Shown here piece after piece: positions 33,441 to 41,937 of a stretch of DNA of 64,000 bases. Each line of letters starts with the position of its first letter. Position 1 is the stretch's first letter. The DNA is from JAFDWR01 sp038216655 (lineage in GTDB: Bacteria; Armatimonadota; Fimbriimonadia; Fimbriimonadales; Fimbriimonadaceae), in contig JBBQPZ010000013.1 of the NCBI GenBank assembly GCA_038216655.1, positions 31,637 to 95,636 on the forward strand, given 5' to 3'. Both the position numbers and the translations under genes were made by a program. The notes beneath the pieces are model-generated. The model searched no databases and was not told the origin of the DNA. It was given only the letters and a program-made list of their open reading frames with translations.

Positions 33441-35774
33441 ATGCTGCGCCGATATTGGCCGTTGATCCTGATCGTGCTTGCCCCCCTCGTGCCCCTCTGG
33501 CGGTGCGTGTTTCTGGGCGAAACGATCGGTCCGGTCGACCAGGTTGCCCACATGGCCCCCTGGAACGCTCCCGCGCCTGCCGCGCCGTGGGACGTCCTCC
33601 AGGCGGACGGCGTGCTGCAATTCCTCCCCTGGCGGGACATGGTGTTCAAATCCTGGGGCCGGGGCGAGCTTCCGAGTTGGAACCCTTATGAGCTGGCGGG
33701 AACTCCGCTTCTGGCCAACTCTCAGTCGGGTGCCGCTTATCCCCCGCATATCTTGGTCGGGGTACTCCACCTGCCAACCCCGTTGGGGATGACGCTGTTG
33801 GCGTGGCTTCACCTGGCCCTGGCGGGGCTAGGGGTTTCCCTCTTGACGAGACGCCTGGGCGGCTCGGATACTGGCGGCGCGATCGCCGGGCTGTCGTTCA
33901 CGCTCAGCGCATTCCTGCTCTCTTGGACTGCTTTGCCGAGCGTCATCGAAACGGTCGCCTGGATTCCTTGGTGCCTGGTCGCGGTCACCGCCCTGATCGA
34001 CGGCGAGACATTTCGGCCCCGATTGCGGGCCGCCGCCGGGCTTGCGCTGGCGACCGGGATGATGGTGCTGGCTGGGCACCTCCAGTTCGTCGCCTACGGA
34101 TGCCTTGCGATCGGCATTTTTGCCGTGGGACGGGCGATCATGCACCGGCCGCGGGTGTCGGTTCGGTCCGGACTGGTGGGTCTGGCCCTCGCGATGCTCG
34201 GGGTTGCGGTCGGGTTTGGGCTTGCCGCGCCGCAGCTTCTGCCCGTGCTGCAGTTCAGCCAGACTTCCCACCGCCGGAACGTGGCGACCGAGGACGGCTA
34301 TGACGCCTATTCGCGAAGTTCGATCCGTCTCTGGGAGCTGGGCGGGGTGATCTATCCCAAGCTCAACGGCGATCCCACCGTCAATGTCGAGGTTGGCGAC
34401 CCTGCTGTCACGTTCCCCTCGTTCTGGCCGCAGTATGCCAAGCTCGGCGCGAACTTCGCCGAATCCGCGATCGGCCTCGGTCCCCTCGTTTTCTGCCTCC
34501 TGCTCTGTGCCCGACGAAAGGCGACCTACTGGCGTGAGCTTTCTCCATTGGTCTTCATGGGTGGCCTCGCCCTACTGCTTGCGCTCGGCACTCCTCTGGG
34601 GCGGCTACTCTACTTCGGAATTCCCGGCTGGTCGTCGACCGGCTCGCCGGGCCGCGCCTCGGTGCTCGTGGTCCTCGTGGCCTGCGTTGCCGCCGGCGTC
34701 GTAGCCAGCCAGACGATTGAGGACACCGAGCGAAAACGGCGCGCTTTCGCCCCGATTGCCGCGTTCGTCGCCCTCACCTTGGCGAGTATTTACGCGATGC
34801 TGTTCGGCTTGAACGGCCTCCTTCCCGCGATTCCGTCCCTGAACGTTGAGACATTGGCCGCCGTGCTCAGCGCCGCGACTCGCACCCCGATGCTGCACGC
34901 GCTGATCGCCGCGCTCGTTACGGCGATCGCGGTCGGGCTTTGGATTCGATCCGGCCGCCGCCAGGCGGGTTGGCTGCTGATTCCGATTGCGATCGTCCCC
35001 TTCCTCGTTCTCCCTCCCCTCGTTCGGAGCGGGACCAACGACCTCCACGCCACCGCCGCTCCGCATGAGCGGATCGCCGTGATCTCGGACAACTGGAACC
35101 TCTTCGTCATCCCGGAAACCGCGATGCCCTCGAATCTTGCCGCGCTGAGCCAAATCCACGAGCTTGGAGGCTATGACTCGCTGATGTCCAAGGAGACCAA
35201 GGATCTCCTCGATGACATCGACGAGAAGAACTCCACTCCGCCCGAAAACGGCAACATGCTCTTTGTCAAGTCGAGCGCGAACCTCGGCAAGCTCGCCTCG
35301 GCCGGGGTCACCGAGATCTGGTCGGTCAGGCCGGTGCCCGCTCTCGGTACGCCGCTGAGTTCGGATAACGGCGTGTACCGCTATAGCCTGGCCGGACCTG
35401 GACGCATCACCTCGCCGGGTGGTCCGGTGAAGATCGTTAGCGAATCGCTTCGGTCCATAGCTCTCCAGGCTGACGGCCCAGGAACCCTTACCCTCCGGGA
35501 TCGGATGATGCCGGGCTGGGAGGGTACGGTGGACGGAAGGCCGAGCCCTGTCACCGGCAGTATGTGGCGAAACATCGAACTGCCCCCAGGCAGTCATGAA
35601 ATCAAGATGACCTACACACCCCCCGGATTCGCCACCGGGCTCAAAGTGTCCTTTGGCGCGCTCGTGCTTGTGCTCTTCGGGCTGTTCCTCGGGCTTACGG
35701 GCCGAACCACGGCCAGATCCGAAGCCGAGACGGCAGCTCCGCCCCAACCTCCGGTTGGGCCGGAGACGGGCTAG
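33441..35774 (+). CDS. YfhO-like multi-spanning membrane protein
   Basis: This is a 777-residue protein with about 10-12 membrane helices in the first 525 residues and one near the C-terminus (about 734-752). The family hallmarks are seen in ETIGPVDQVAHMAPWN, LQFLPWRDMVF, LPSWNPYELAGTPLLANSQS and the C-terminal extracytoplasmic MMPGWEGTVDG and LPPGSHEIKMTYTPPGF. YfhO proteins are GT-C-like membrane glycosyltransferases in some Gram-positives. TATCCT lies 8 nt before the ATG and the gene follows the DprA-like gene by 19 nt. The following 240 bases hold no clear gene. Confidence 0.85.
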   Translation: MLRRYWPLILIVLAPLVPLWRCVFLGETIGPVDQVAHMAPWNAPAPAAPWDVLQADGVLQFLPWRDMVFKSWGRGELPSWNPYELAGTPLLANSQSGAAYPPHILVGVLHLPTPLGMTLLAWLHLALAGLGVSLLTRRLGGSDTGGAIAGLSFTLSAFLLSWTALPSVIETVAWIPWCLVAVTALIDGETFRPRLRAAAGLALATGMMVLAGHLQFVAYGCLAIGIFAVGRAIMHRPRVSVRSGLVGLALAMLGVAVGFGLAAPQLLPVLQFSQTSHRRNVATEDGYDAYSRSSIRLWELGGVIYPKLNGDPTVNVEVGDPAVTFPSFWPQYAKLGANFAESAIGLGPLVFCLLLCARRKATYWRELSPLVFMGGLALLLALGTPLGRLLYFGIPGWSSTGSPGRASVLVVLVACVAAGVVASQTIEDTERKRRAFAPIAAFVALTLASIYAMLFGLNGLLPAIPSLNVETLAAVLSAATRTPMLHALIAALVTAIAVGLWIRSGRRQAGWLLIPIAIVPFLVLPPLVRSGTNDLHATAAPHERIAVISDNWNLFVIPETAMPSNLAALSQIHELGGYDSLMSKETKDLLDDIDEKNSTPPENGNMLFVKSSANLGKLASAGVTEIWSVRPVPALGTPLSSDNGVYRYSLAGPGRITSPGGPVKIVSESLRSIALQADGPGTLTLRDRMMPGWEGTVDGRPSPVTGSMWRNIELPPGSHEIKMTYTPPGFATGLKVSFGALVLVLFGLFLGLTGRTTARSEAETAAPPQPPVGPETG

Positions 35775-36016
35775 AAATCCTGGTTTGGATCCCTTCTGTT
35801 TGAACCTAATTCCTGGTTTTCCCGGTTCCCACCGGGGTCAGTGAGAGTGACAAAGGCCCTTGTTGTAATGCCCTCGTCGGCCTTCCTTTCAAGTTTCCGG
35901 AACCTCCATCCCCCTACCCCTTCCTTCTCCCGCGCACAAACATCGCCGCAAGATGAAGGGGAGTCCCGTTCGAATCCTTGGCGCCGCTTCCGCGTAAAAT
36001 GGAAAGCGGAGTGAAG

Positions 36017-36304
36017 ATGAGCCAGACGACCCTTGATCCAATCCTTGAAGGTGCTGGTGTGGGTACCGGTCGATGGATGGTCGTGATCTTCAACAACGAC
36101 ACCACATCCGAGGATGACGTGGTGAGGGTCCTGATGCGTGCGACCGGGTGCGATGCTCAGGAAGCGGAGATCGAGATGTGGGAAGCCCACACGTTCGGCA
36201 AGGCGTCCGTGCACTTCTCCTCCAAAACCGTCTGCGAGGAAGCCGCCGCAGTCATCCAGACCGTTGGCGTCAAGACCGAAGTCGCGCCGGAGTGGAACGA
36301 TTGA
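36017..36304 (+). CDS. clpS: ClpS-like N-degron adaptor, copy 1
   Basis: ClpS hands proteins with destabilising N-terminal residues to ClpAP/ClpCP. This 95-residue copy has the core fold: VVIFNNDTTSEDDVVRVLM, then EMWEAHTFGKASVHF and a C-terminal VKTEVAPEW strand. Aligned to E. coli ClpS, N34 is kept (N26), D35 is Asn (N27) and H66 is kept (H58). The N-terminal tail is about 19 residues. CGGAG lies 6 nt before the ATG at 36017; an in-frame ATG at 35999 is less well placed. Its stop overlaps the next start. Confidence 0.8.
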   Translation: MSQTTLDPILEGAGVGTGRWMVVIFNNDTTSEDDVVRVLMRATGCDAQEAEIEMWEAHTFGKASVHFSSKTVCEEAAAVIQTVGVKTEVAPEWND

Positions 36305-36597
36305 CGGCCTCCGCGCCGGGAACCATCGAAGCGCCGGCCCCATTCGAACTTGAAGACGGGCCGGGATCGGGCCGCTGGATCGTTACCGTCTACAACAATG
36401 ACCACAACACTTGGGAAGAGGTGGTGACCATCCTGATGATCGCCACGGGGTGCGATCTCGACGAGGCGACGACCGAAACTTGGGAGGTCGACAATCTTGG
36501 CCGCTCCGTGGTCCACCATGGCGGCGAGGAAGAGTGCAACCAGGTGGCGGAAATCATCGCCCAGATCGGCATCCGGGTCGAAGTCACCGAAGAATAG
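36301..36597 (+). CDS. ClpS-like N-degron adaptor, copy 2
   Basis: This 98-residue paralogue of the preceding gene starts with TTG at 36301, overlapping the upstream TGA as TTGA, with GGAG 8 nt upstream. It is therefore translationally coupled. It has the more canonical loop NNDHNTWEEVV (N32, N33, D34) but replaces the alpha-amino-binding His with Asp (D64) in TWEVDNLGRSVV. The C-terminus IGIRVEVTEE matches the fold. A changed or relaxed N-terminal residue specificity is likely (inference). No clpA or clpC is in the window. Confidence 0.8.
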   Translation: MTASAPGTIEAPAPFELEDGPGSGRWIVTVYNNDHNTWEEVVTILMIATGCDLDEATTETWEVDNLGRSVVHHGGEEECNQVAEIIAQIGIRVEVTEE

Positions 36598-36663
36598 GCC
36601 CAACGACGCGTATTTTCTGACCCGCTGCACTCGTGGGGAGCGAAAGACGTAGGATGGAACGTA

Positions 36664-36691
36664 TTCACAATAAATCTCGTTCCGATATACA
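36664..36691 (+). promoter_or_regulatory. Promoter of the S41 peptidase gene
   Basis: TTCACA (36664-36669), a 16-nt spacer and TATACA (36686-36691), with the ATG 6 nt further on and no Shine-Dalgarno sequence. Confidence 0.5.
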
Positions 36692-36697
36692 ACCAGC

Positions 36698-37984
36698 ATG
36701 AAATCAATCCGAGCCCTCTCGGCAGCTCTTGCGCTGCTGCTCGTCGCCCCGCTCGTGATCGGCCAAGGTGCCGACGCGACGCCCAAGCCCGGTGCGCTGA
36801 CGCCCGAGACCAAAACCAAGGTTCTCGAAGAGGCATCCAAGCTCATCACGACGAGCGCGTACGTCCCGGGCGTGGATTTCACCAAGTGGAATACCTACCT
36901 GGCGACCGAGAAGGACAAGCTCGACAAGGCGAAGACCGACGACGAGTTCGCCGACGCCTTCCAAGCCGCGATCAGCAAGTTCGGTTTTAGCCACCTCGTG
37001 CTCCACACCCCGCGCGCCGTCGCGACGCGAATGTCAAGCTCGACCGTCGGCATCGGCGTCCGAATCAACCCGACTCCCGACGGAATCCTCGTCGTCGGTT
37101 TGATCGAGAAAGCCCCCGCCGTGGAAGCAGGCATCGAGGTCGGAGACCTGATCATCGAGGCCAACGGCGTCAAGGTCGCCGGCACCAGCTCCGTCGCCGG
37201 ACCCGAAGGAACCCAAGTCAAGATCAAGGTCAAGCGCGGAGACACCACCAAGGAATTCAACATCACGCGCCGCAAGTTCAGCACGGTGCGTCCCGAGGAT
37301 CTGACCTGGGTCGATAAGGACACCTCGGTCCTCAAGATCTACACCTTCGATATCTCCTACGACCGCGACCGCGTCGAGGACCTGATTAAGCAGGCGGGCA
37401 AGGGCAAGCGCCTCATCATTGACCTCCGCGGCAACGGCGGCGGCGCAGTGATCAACCTCATGCACCTGCTCGGCACGCTCCTCCCCGACAACAGCGTCAT
37501 GGGCACCTTCGTGGACAAGTCGCTCGTCGACCAGTTCGTCAAGGAGCAAAAGGGCAGCCCGACCGACCTCAAGGCGATCGCCGACTGGTCGCCGCGCAAG
37601 ATGCACATCCGCGCCAATCGCCATGAAGCGATCTTCAAGGGTGAAGTCGCCGTACTCGTCGACGGAGGCTCTGGCTCCGCTTCCGAAATCGCCGCCGCCG
37701 CCCTTCGCGATACCCTGAGCGCCCCCGTCGTCGGCACCAAGTCCGCCGGTGCCGTCCTCGTCTCCATGATGCGTCCGCTCCCGGGCACCGACTACGTCCT
37801 CCAAATCCCGGTCGACGACTACGTGACCGCCAAGGGCATCCGCCTCGAAGGCAACGGAATCGTCCCCGACACGACCCTCGCCAAGATGCCTCCGTTCCTC
37901 AAGAAGGGCGAAGTCGACCCCGCCTGGGACGCCGCCGTGGTCCTGATGAAGAAGCAGGAATCCACGGTCAAATCCGGCAACTAA
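36698..37984 (+). CDS. Exported S41 (C-terminal processing) peptidase with PDZ domain
   Basis: This is a 428-residue protein. A signal peptide (about 1-22) is followed by a helical region, a PDZ domain (about 112-182, GILVVGLIEKAPAVEAGIEV) and the S41 domain. The catalytic Ser is S325 in VDGGSGSASEIA and the Lys is K348 in GTKSAG, 23 residues later, as in CtpA-type proteases. The conserved DLRGNGGG is present. It should cut proteins in the periplasm. An almost identical C-terminal piece lies at 39771-40017. A terminator follows. Confidence 0.93.
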   Translation: MKSIRALSAALALLLVAPLVIGQGADATPKPGALTPETKTKVLEEASKLITTSAYVPGVDFTKWNTYLATEKDKLDKAKTDDEFADAFQAAISKFGFSHLVLHTPRAVATRMSSSTVGIGVRINPTPDGILVVGLIEKAPAVEAGIEVGDLIIEANGVKVAGTSSVAGPEGTQVKIKVKRGDTTKEFNITRRKFSTVRPEDLTWVDKDTSVLKIYTFDISYDRDRVEDLIKQAGKGKRLIIDLRGNGGGAVINLMHLLGTLLPDNSVMGTFVDKSLVDQFVKEQKGSPTDLKAIADWSPRKMHIRANRHEAIFKGEVAVLVDGGSGSASEIAAAALRDTLSAPVVGTKSAGAVLVSMMRPLPGTDYVLQIPVDDYVTAKGIRLEGNGIVPDTTLAKMPPFLKKGEVDPAWDAAVVLMKKQESTVKSGN

Positions 37985-38003
37985 ACTCAGAGCGGGCCGA
38001 AAC

Positions 38004-38032
38004 ACGGGGAGGCGAAATCGCCTCCCCGTTTT
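38004..38032 (+). terminator. Terminator of the S41 peptidase gene
   Basis: ACGGGGAGGCGA and TCGCCTCCCCGT form a perfect 12-bp stem around AA, followed by TTT. Confidence 0.75.
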
Positions 38033-38085
38033 GGCGTCTGCCCGGTCATGGCAAGCGAAATGTCAAAGCTGATGGATAATCCAAC

Positions 38086-38700
38086 GTGCTGAAGTGGATT
38101 CTCCTTATCTCCACCGCGGTGATCCTGGTGGTCGTCTGGGCTTACCTGCGCATGCGCGGAGGGACCGTCTATATCGTGAATGACCATGGCTTTGTTGCCC
38201 ATAGCTTCTCCAAGCCAGTGGTCCATCAAACCGATCGCGAGGGCGTATCTAAGGTCACTGAGCGCCTTCTCAAAGGCGACATCTACGACATGGTCTGGGT
38301 GTCGGGCGTCAATGACGAGTTCACCGGATTCATGCTCACTCTCGAAAGCGGAAACCCGGTAGCCGACGTGATGTTCAAAACCTTGAGCGAGGGGAAAGAG
38401 ATTCTCGCCTTCAAGGAGTCGCTGCACCACTTCGGGTACAAGCTGGACGAAAGCGCGGATGGCTTTAACGGTGCTTTGGACGAAGCTCACCGGGTCACAA
38501 GCCTAGACTATACGCTCCCGAAAGACGCGGCTAAGGTCACCGAGTTCATCCTGGCGGCGATCGAAAAGCTCCAAGGACCCAACCACAAGACCTTCTATCT
38601 CAACGCCATGCTAATGGCGAACGGGCCCGTAGGTAAGAGCTCCGGGGTAGTAATCGCGCCCGCCAGCGACCCGCTCAGCGAAGTTCTCGGTTCGAAATAG
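38086..38700 (+). CDS. Hypothetical membrane-anchored protein, 204 residues
   Basis: A single membrane helix lies at about residues 4-20 (ILLISTAVILVVVWAY) and the rest is soluble. The body has GGTVYIVNDHGFVAHSF, DIYDMVWVSGVNDEFTGF and a C-terminal SSGVVIAPASDPLSEVLG. I recognise no family. The start is GTG at 38086; GATAAT lies 5 nt upstream. It stands between the S41 terminator and a convergent gene. Confidence 0.65.
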   Translation: MLKWILLISTAVILVVVWAYLRMRGGTVYIVNDHGFVAHSFSKPVVHQTDREGVSKVTERLLKGDIYDMVWVSGVNDEFTGFMLTLESGNPVADVMFKTLSEGKEILAFKESLHHFGYKLDESADGFNGALDEAHRVTSLDYTLPKDAAKVTEFILAAIEKLQGPNHKTFYLNAMLMANGPVGKSSGVVIAPASDPLSEVLGSK

Positions 38701-38773
38701 CCGTCCGTGGGAGCGCGGGAGAGCTTTCCGGCCACCTAACCGGTCCTAGGACAAGTACGATCTCGCTTCCGGC

Positions 38774-39655
38774 TCATTTCACGCGGCGCTTTCGGAGCAG
38801 CATTAGGGTGCCGAGACCGAGGACAGACAGCGTCGCCGGCTCGGGCACCGCGGCGGCCCGCCAGTCCACTCCTGACTGAGACCAGAATCCTGGGTGAGTC
38901 AGATTCCCGTTCGAGTCATAGAAACTCCCGATTCCGTTCCAATAGGTCGTGTGTGAGAAATCGAGGGTGCCTTCCACTGTTCCCGGAGTGAACTGGGGGT
39001 TGGTAGCGTCGAAGTAGGCCTCGAGGTTCGTGCGTAGCAGGAAGGGTTGGCCATAAATGAACTCGAGCGTCACCGGCGTCATCGCCTGATTGAGATCGTC
39101 TCCCGAGTACCAGACGTCCCCAAACTCGTCGCTTCGCCAATCGCCCGACCAACCTCCGACAAGGAAGCTTCCTCCCCCATCGGTGCTCGTGCCGATCCAG
39201 GTGTCCCAGAAGCCGTAAATCCCAGCGTCCGAGAACGGGTCTCCGTTGGAGTAGACGCCCGAGAGGCCGAAGTTGGCCGTGCCGAAAACGCGAAGGCTGG
39301 CGGTAAAGGTGCCGACCGTTCCATTCAGGTTCGGATCGTCGATCACCACCGTGTCAGTCCAGTACGTCTGCGCGTCGGCAATAAGGCTTCCCGCAGGTTG
39401 GTTGGGATCGAGGGAGTCCCAGTGCGAGAACGCATGGTTTATTCCCGGCGCTATCTGAGCGCTGGCCGTCGCGTTGCCGGTCTGTCCCGACATCGTTGCA
39501 GTCTGCAGACTCGGATCATTCACAACATAATGCTCGTCCGAAGCCCCATCAACCCAAGCTCGTACGATCGTGGTGTAGTTAAGGCCCTGGGCGCCCGCAA
39601 GTGAAACAGCGCCCAGGCAACCCAAAGCAAAAATGGTTCGGCAAAGTCCTCGCAT
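38774..39655 (-). CDS. PEP-CTERM sorting-signal protein
   Basis: The N-terminal signal peptide begins MRGLCRTIFALGCLGAVSLA. The C-terminus has the full PEP-CTERM tripartite signal: VPEP, a hydrophobic helix (ATLSVLGLGTLMLL) and the basic tail RKRRVK. The body of about 240 residues is rich in Gly, Asp, Thr and aromatic residues and is probably a beta-sandwich. PEP-CTERM proteins are cut by an exosortase at the inner membrane, so an exosortase should be elsewhere in the genome. A Met at 39670 would add five residues. Confidence 0.9.
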   Translation of the reverse strand: MRGLCRTIFALGCLGAVSLAGAQGLNYTTIVRAWVDGASDEHYVVNDPSLQTATMSGQTGNATASAQIAPGINHAFSHWDSLDPNQPAGSLIADAQTYWTDTVVIDDPNLNGTVGTFTASLRVFGTANFGLSGVYSNGDPFSDAGIYGFWDTWIGTSTDGGGSFLVGGWSGDWRSDEFGDVWYSGDDLNQAMTPVTLEFIYGQPFLLRTNLEAYFDATNPQFTPGTVEGTLDFSHTTYWNGIGSFYDSNGNLTHPGFWSQSGVDWRAAAVPEPATLSVLGLGTLMLLRKRRVK

Positions 39656-39770
39656 ACACGTAAAGTACATGCAAGCCCCGGTTTTGATACGTCCGGGTTT
39701 TCAATGACGAGATTCCACCTACGGTCGGCTCGTGTCGCCAGTTGGCAGCTCATGGATAGATACGGGAGGA

Positions 39771-40017
39771 GGCACCAAGTTCCGCCGGTGCCGTGCTCGT
39801 CTCGATGATGCGCCCCCTGCCGGGTACCGACTACGTCCTCCAGATCCTGGTCGACGACTACGTGACCGCCAAGGGCATCCGCCTCGAAGGCAACGGAATC
39901 GTCCCCGACACGACCCTCGCCAAGATGCCGCCGTTCCTCAAGAAGGGCGAAGTCGATCCGGCCTGGGATGCGGCGGTAACGCTGATGAAGAAGGCCGACA
40001 CCAAATCCGGCAACTGA
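39771..40017 (+). pseudogene. Remnant of a second S41 peptidase gene (C-terminal 82 codons)
   Basis: From GGCACCAAGT onward the sequence closely matches 37733-37983 of the intact S41 gene, with the same stop region. An extra T (AAGTTCCGCC against AAGTCCGCC) breaks the frame just after the catalytic Lys. The frame from GTG 39793 would encode 74 residues (RLEGNGIVPDTTLAKMPPFL). The Ser-containing part and PDZ domain are gone. Confidence 0.8.
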
Positions 40018-40035
40018 GTTTCGGGCGGGTCGTAA

Positions 40036-40068
40036 GGGCGGGAGGCGTCAGCCTCCCGCCCTTTTTTT
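40036..40068 (+). terminator. Strong terminator after the S41 remnant
   Basis: GGGCGGGAGGC-GTCA-GCCTCCCGCCC is a perfect 11-bp stem followed by TTTTTTT. Confidence 0.85.
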
Positions 40069-40260
40069 GCGCGCGTTCTCACTTTCTCAGGTGCAAACTC
40101 ACGAACTCACTCTCACTTTCCACCACGGTAGAGTACTTATGTGAGCACTTACGAAGTCAGCCTTAGCCTCGATGATACGGTGCAGGCCGGAACTCCGTGA
40201 GGAGCTGGTTTTGTTCAACTTGATCGAGGGCATCCCCTTTTGAAAACTTCAAAAATGGAC

Positions 40261-40289
40261 TTGACCTTATTAGGGTATCCCCGTATAAT
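40261..40289 (+). promoter_or_regulatory. Near-consensus sigma70-type promoter
   Basis: TTGACC (40261-40266), a 17-nt spacer and TATAAT (40284-40289). An ATG lies 6 nt downstream at 40296 and opens a 20-codon signal-peptide-like frame. Confidence 0.75.
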
Positions 40290-40295
40290 CGGCTG

Positions 40296-40751
40296 ATGTT
40301 TGCTACAGTTGCAAGTCTATTGATAACCCTCTCTTCGAATTTGCCGACCATAACTTGAAACGAAGACATGCATGTCGACGTTACGGACGTCAAGGTCATG
40401 GCGTTCTTTTTCGGCGGTCTTCACTGTGACGCTGGATATGGTTATGACGACCAGCCGAATATGCTCACGGGAGATTCTGCGAACAATCCACCGACCTGGC
40501 ATGCTGGATTTGATCCCTTATCGAGCGCATTCACCACTCACTCCTACACCTATGCAGCGTGGGATCGACATTCTCCGTACATCGGCTTCGAGATCGATGA
40601 TTATTGGCATAGATCATATGGCCACGACACGTGGACGCAGCTCAACGACCTTGTCCCGACTGGCCTTTCTTATTCTCGAACCAGAAATGTTTACACCTTT
40701 GATCATCAGGAGATGGTCGAGGATACGAGCATGCCAGGAGGCGGCGGCTAG
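40296..40751 (+). pseudogene. Secreted-protein-like gene interrupted by an in-frame TGA
   Basis: From ATG 40296 the frame encodes a signal-peptide-like MFATVASLLITLSSNLPTIT, then TGA at 40356, and stays open in the same frame to TAG at 40751. The downstream part, which could start at ATG 40368, encodes 127 residues rich in His, Tyr, Trp and Asp (YIGFEIDDYWHRSYGHDTW) and ends in four Gly. Either the gene is broken, or the 127-residue protein is made alone without export. It has no recognised family. A sequencing error is possible. The downstream gene starts one base later. Confidence 0.5.
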
Positions 40752-41696
40752 GTGCTATCTCTAGTATTGAGCCTTTGCTTGCGAAGGGGCGGCTATGAGC
40801 CGCCCGCCGCCACGGTTGACCCCGAGCGGGTTTTTGTCGTAGCGCAGCCGAAGGAGTTGGACGACGCTCTGAAAGGTCTGCCGCTAGAAGCGGACGCCGC
40901 GAAAGCGGATAAGTACTTCGCCAAACTTGGCTTTGGGCGGGAAACAGACGGTAAGGACACCTACTACTTCTCGGTTTCTATTTGGCCGAAGAAGTTTTTT
41001 GAGGAAACGATAAAAGGCTTTAAGGACCTACCTGGGGCAATTGACGGGCTCGGGTTGATTGACCAACGAAAATCTCCCGCGCTGCGACAGCTTTGCGTCG
41101 ACATTTTCGATCAATCTCTCGGCGTGGCTACCACCCCGACGAGCAAGCCGGGAATTCGAACCAATAATTGGATGCAGCTTTCGGACGGAAAGCGAACGGT
41201 GACGATTCAAGTCGATCCTGCCAGCAAGGTTGATGAGAGTAAGCGGACAACCGCGATGAAGTCCGATGGAGGGCGGGTGAAGTCCCCGAAGGAGATGCCG
41301 TCATTTAGAGAACTTCCCGGAAGCGTGCCAACTTTGAGCAACTTCATCGAGGTGAAGCTGTTTTCGCAGTACCCGGACCGCGTAGTCGCAAAAGCTCAGA
41401 TGACGGCCAAAGCGTTTGCGCTCGTGGCGGAAGGCTTCGCGGACTATCAGGACAAGCTGAATAAGATTTGGCCGCAGCTCTTTCAAAAGCTCACTGAGCT
41501 TGGCTTGGCGGAGAAAATCAATGGCCTCGAAAAAGGAACCTTTGCCTCCCAGCCAAAGGACGTTCGGGACCGGTTGTCCGACTTCCTGTCGCAGAGTGCA
41601 GGTGGCTACGGCTTTTCCGACGCTGACAGCGCACGCGACTTCTTGTCACGAGCATCCGTGGTCGGATTCGGAAAGAGTCTTACCTTCACTACCTAG
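40752..41696 (+). CDS. Hypothetical protein, 314 residues, accessory region
   Basis: The GTG start at 40752 directly follows the stop of the preceding frame, with AGGAGG about 10 nt upstream, so the two are coupled. The N-terminus MLSLVLSLCLRRGGYE is a short hydrophobic segment. The body is rich in Lys, Asp and Phe (FAKLGFGRETDGKDTYYFSV, NKIWPQLFQKLTELGLAEKI). No family is recognised. Base composition is AT-richer than in neighbouring genes, which suggests recent gain. Confidence 0.6.
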   Translation: MLSLVLSLCLRRGGYEPPAATVDPERVFVVAQPKELDDALKGLPLEADAAKADKYFAKLGFGRETDGKDTYYFSVSIWPKKFFEETIKGFKDLPGAIDGLGLIDQRKSPALRQLCVDIFDQSLGVATTPTSKPGIRTNNWMQLSDGKRTVTIQVDPASKVDESKRTTAMKSDGGRVKSPKEMPSFRELPGSVPTLSNFIEVKLFSQYPDRVVAKAQMTAKAFALVAEGFADYQDKLNKIWPQLFQKLTELGLAEKINGLEKGTFASQPKDVRDRLSDFLSQSAGGYGFSDADSARDFLSRASVVGFGKSLTFTT

Positions 41697-41892
41697 GTAA
41701 GTGGGGACGGGAGCGGTGATGGATACGCGCGTGGGGCAAGGTTGCATGTGCCCTACATTGGCCCGTAGGGCCAGAAGGTGCTGGCATAGCGGGTTGAGGG
41801 ATGCAAGCACCTCGGCGAGACTGCGGTTCCTCAACTCCATTGATAGTTAGGGTGGCGAACTTGAGGATTTGTCAACTAACTCCAAACAAATC

Positions 41893-41937
41893 GCACAGGT
41901 TGGAAAACCAGCGCTACTAGGAAAACCTGCGCTACTA
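41893..41937. repeat. Double copy of family D repeat
   Basis: GCACAGGTTGGAAAACC, AGCGCTACTAGGAAAACC and TGCGCTACTA are the reverse complement of the repeat at 22253-22280, with one half duplicated. It touches the 3' end of the next gene. Confidence 0.6.

Noticed and set aside
35771..36343. 190-codon minus-strand frame opposite the first ClpS gene
   Set aside because: No motifs, and it overlaps a well-supported ClpS with a Shine-Dalgarno sequence.
40356..40358. Selenocysteine codon reading of the in-frame TGA
   Set aside because: No SECIS-like hairpin is evident after it and the context is not that of a redox enzyme.
40372..40764. 130-codon plus-strand frame overlapping the His/Tyr-rich frame
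   Set aside because: Ser/Arg/Thr-rich frame-shifted reading without motifs; the other frame continues from the promoter-proximal ATG.
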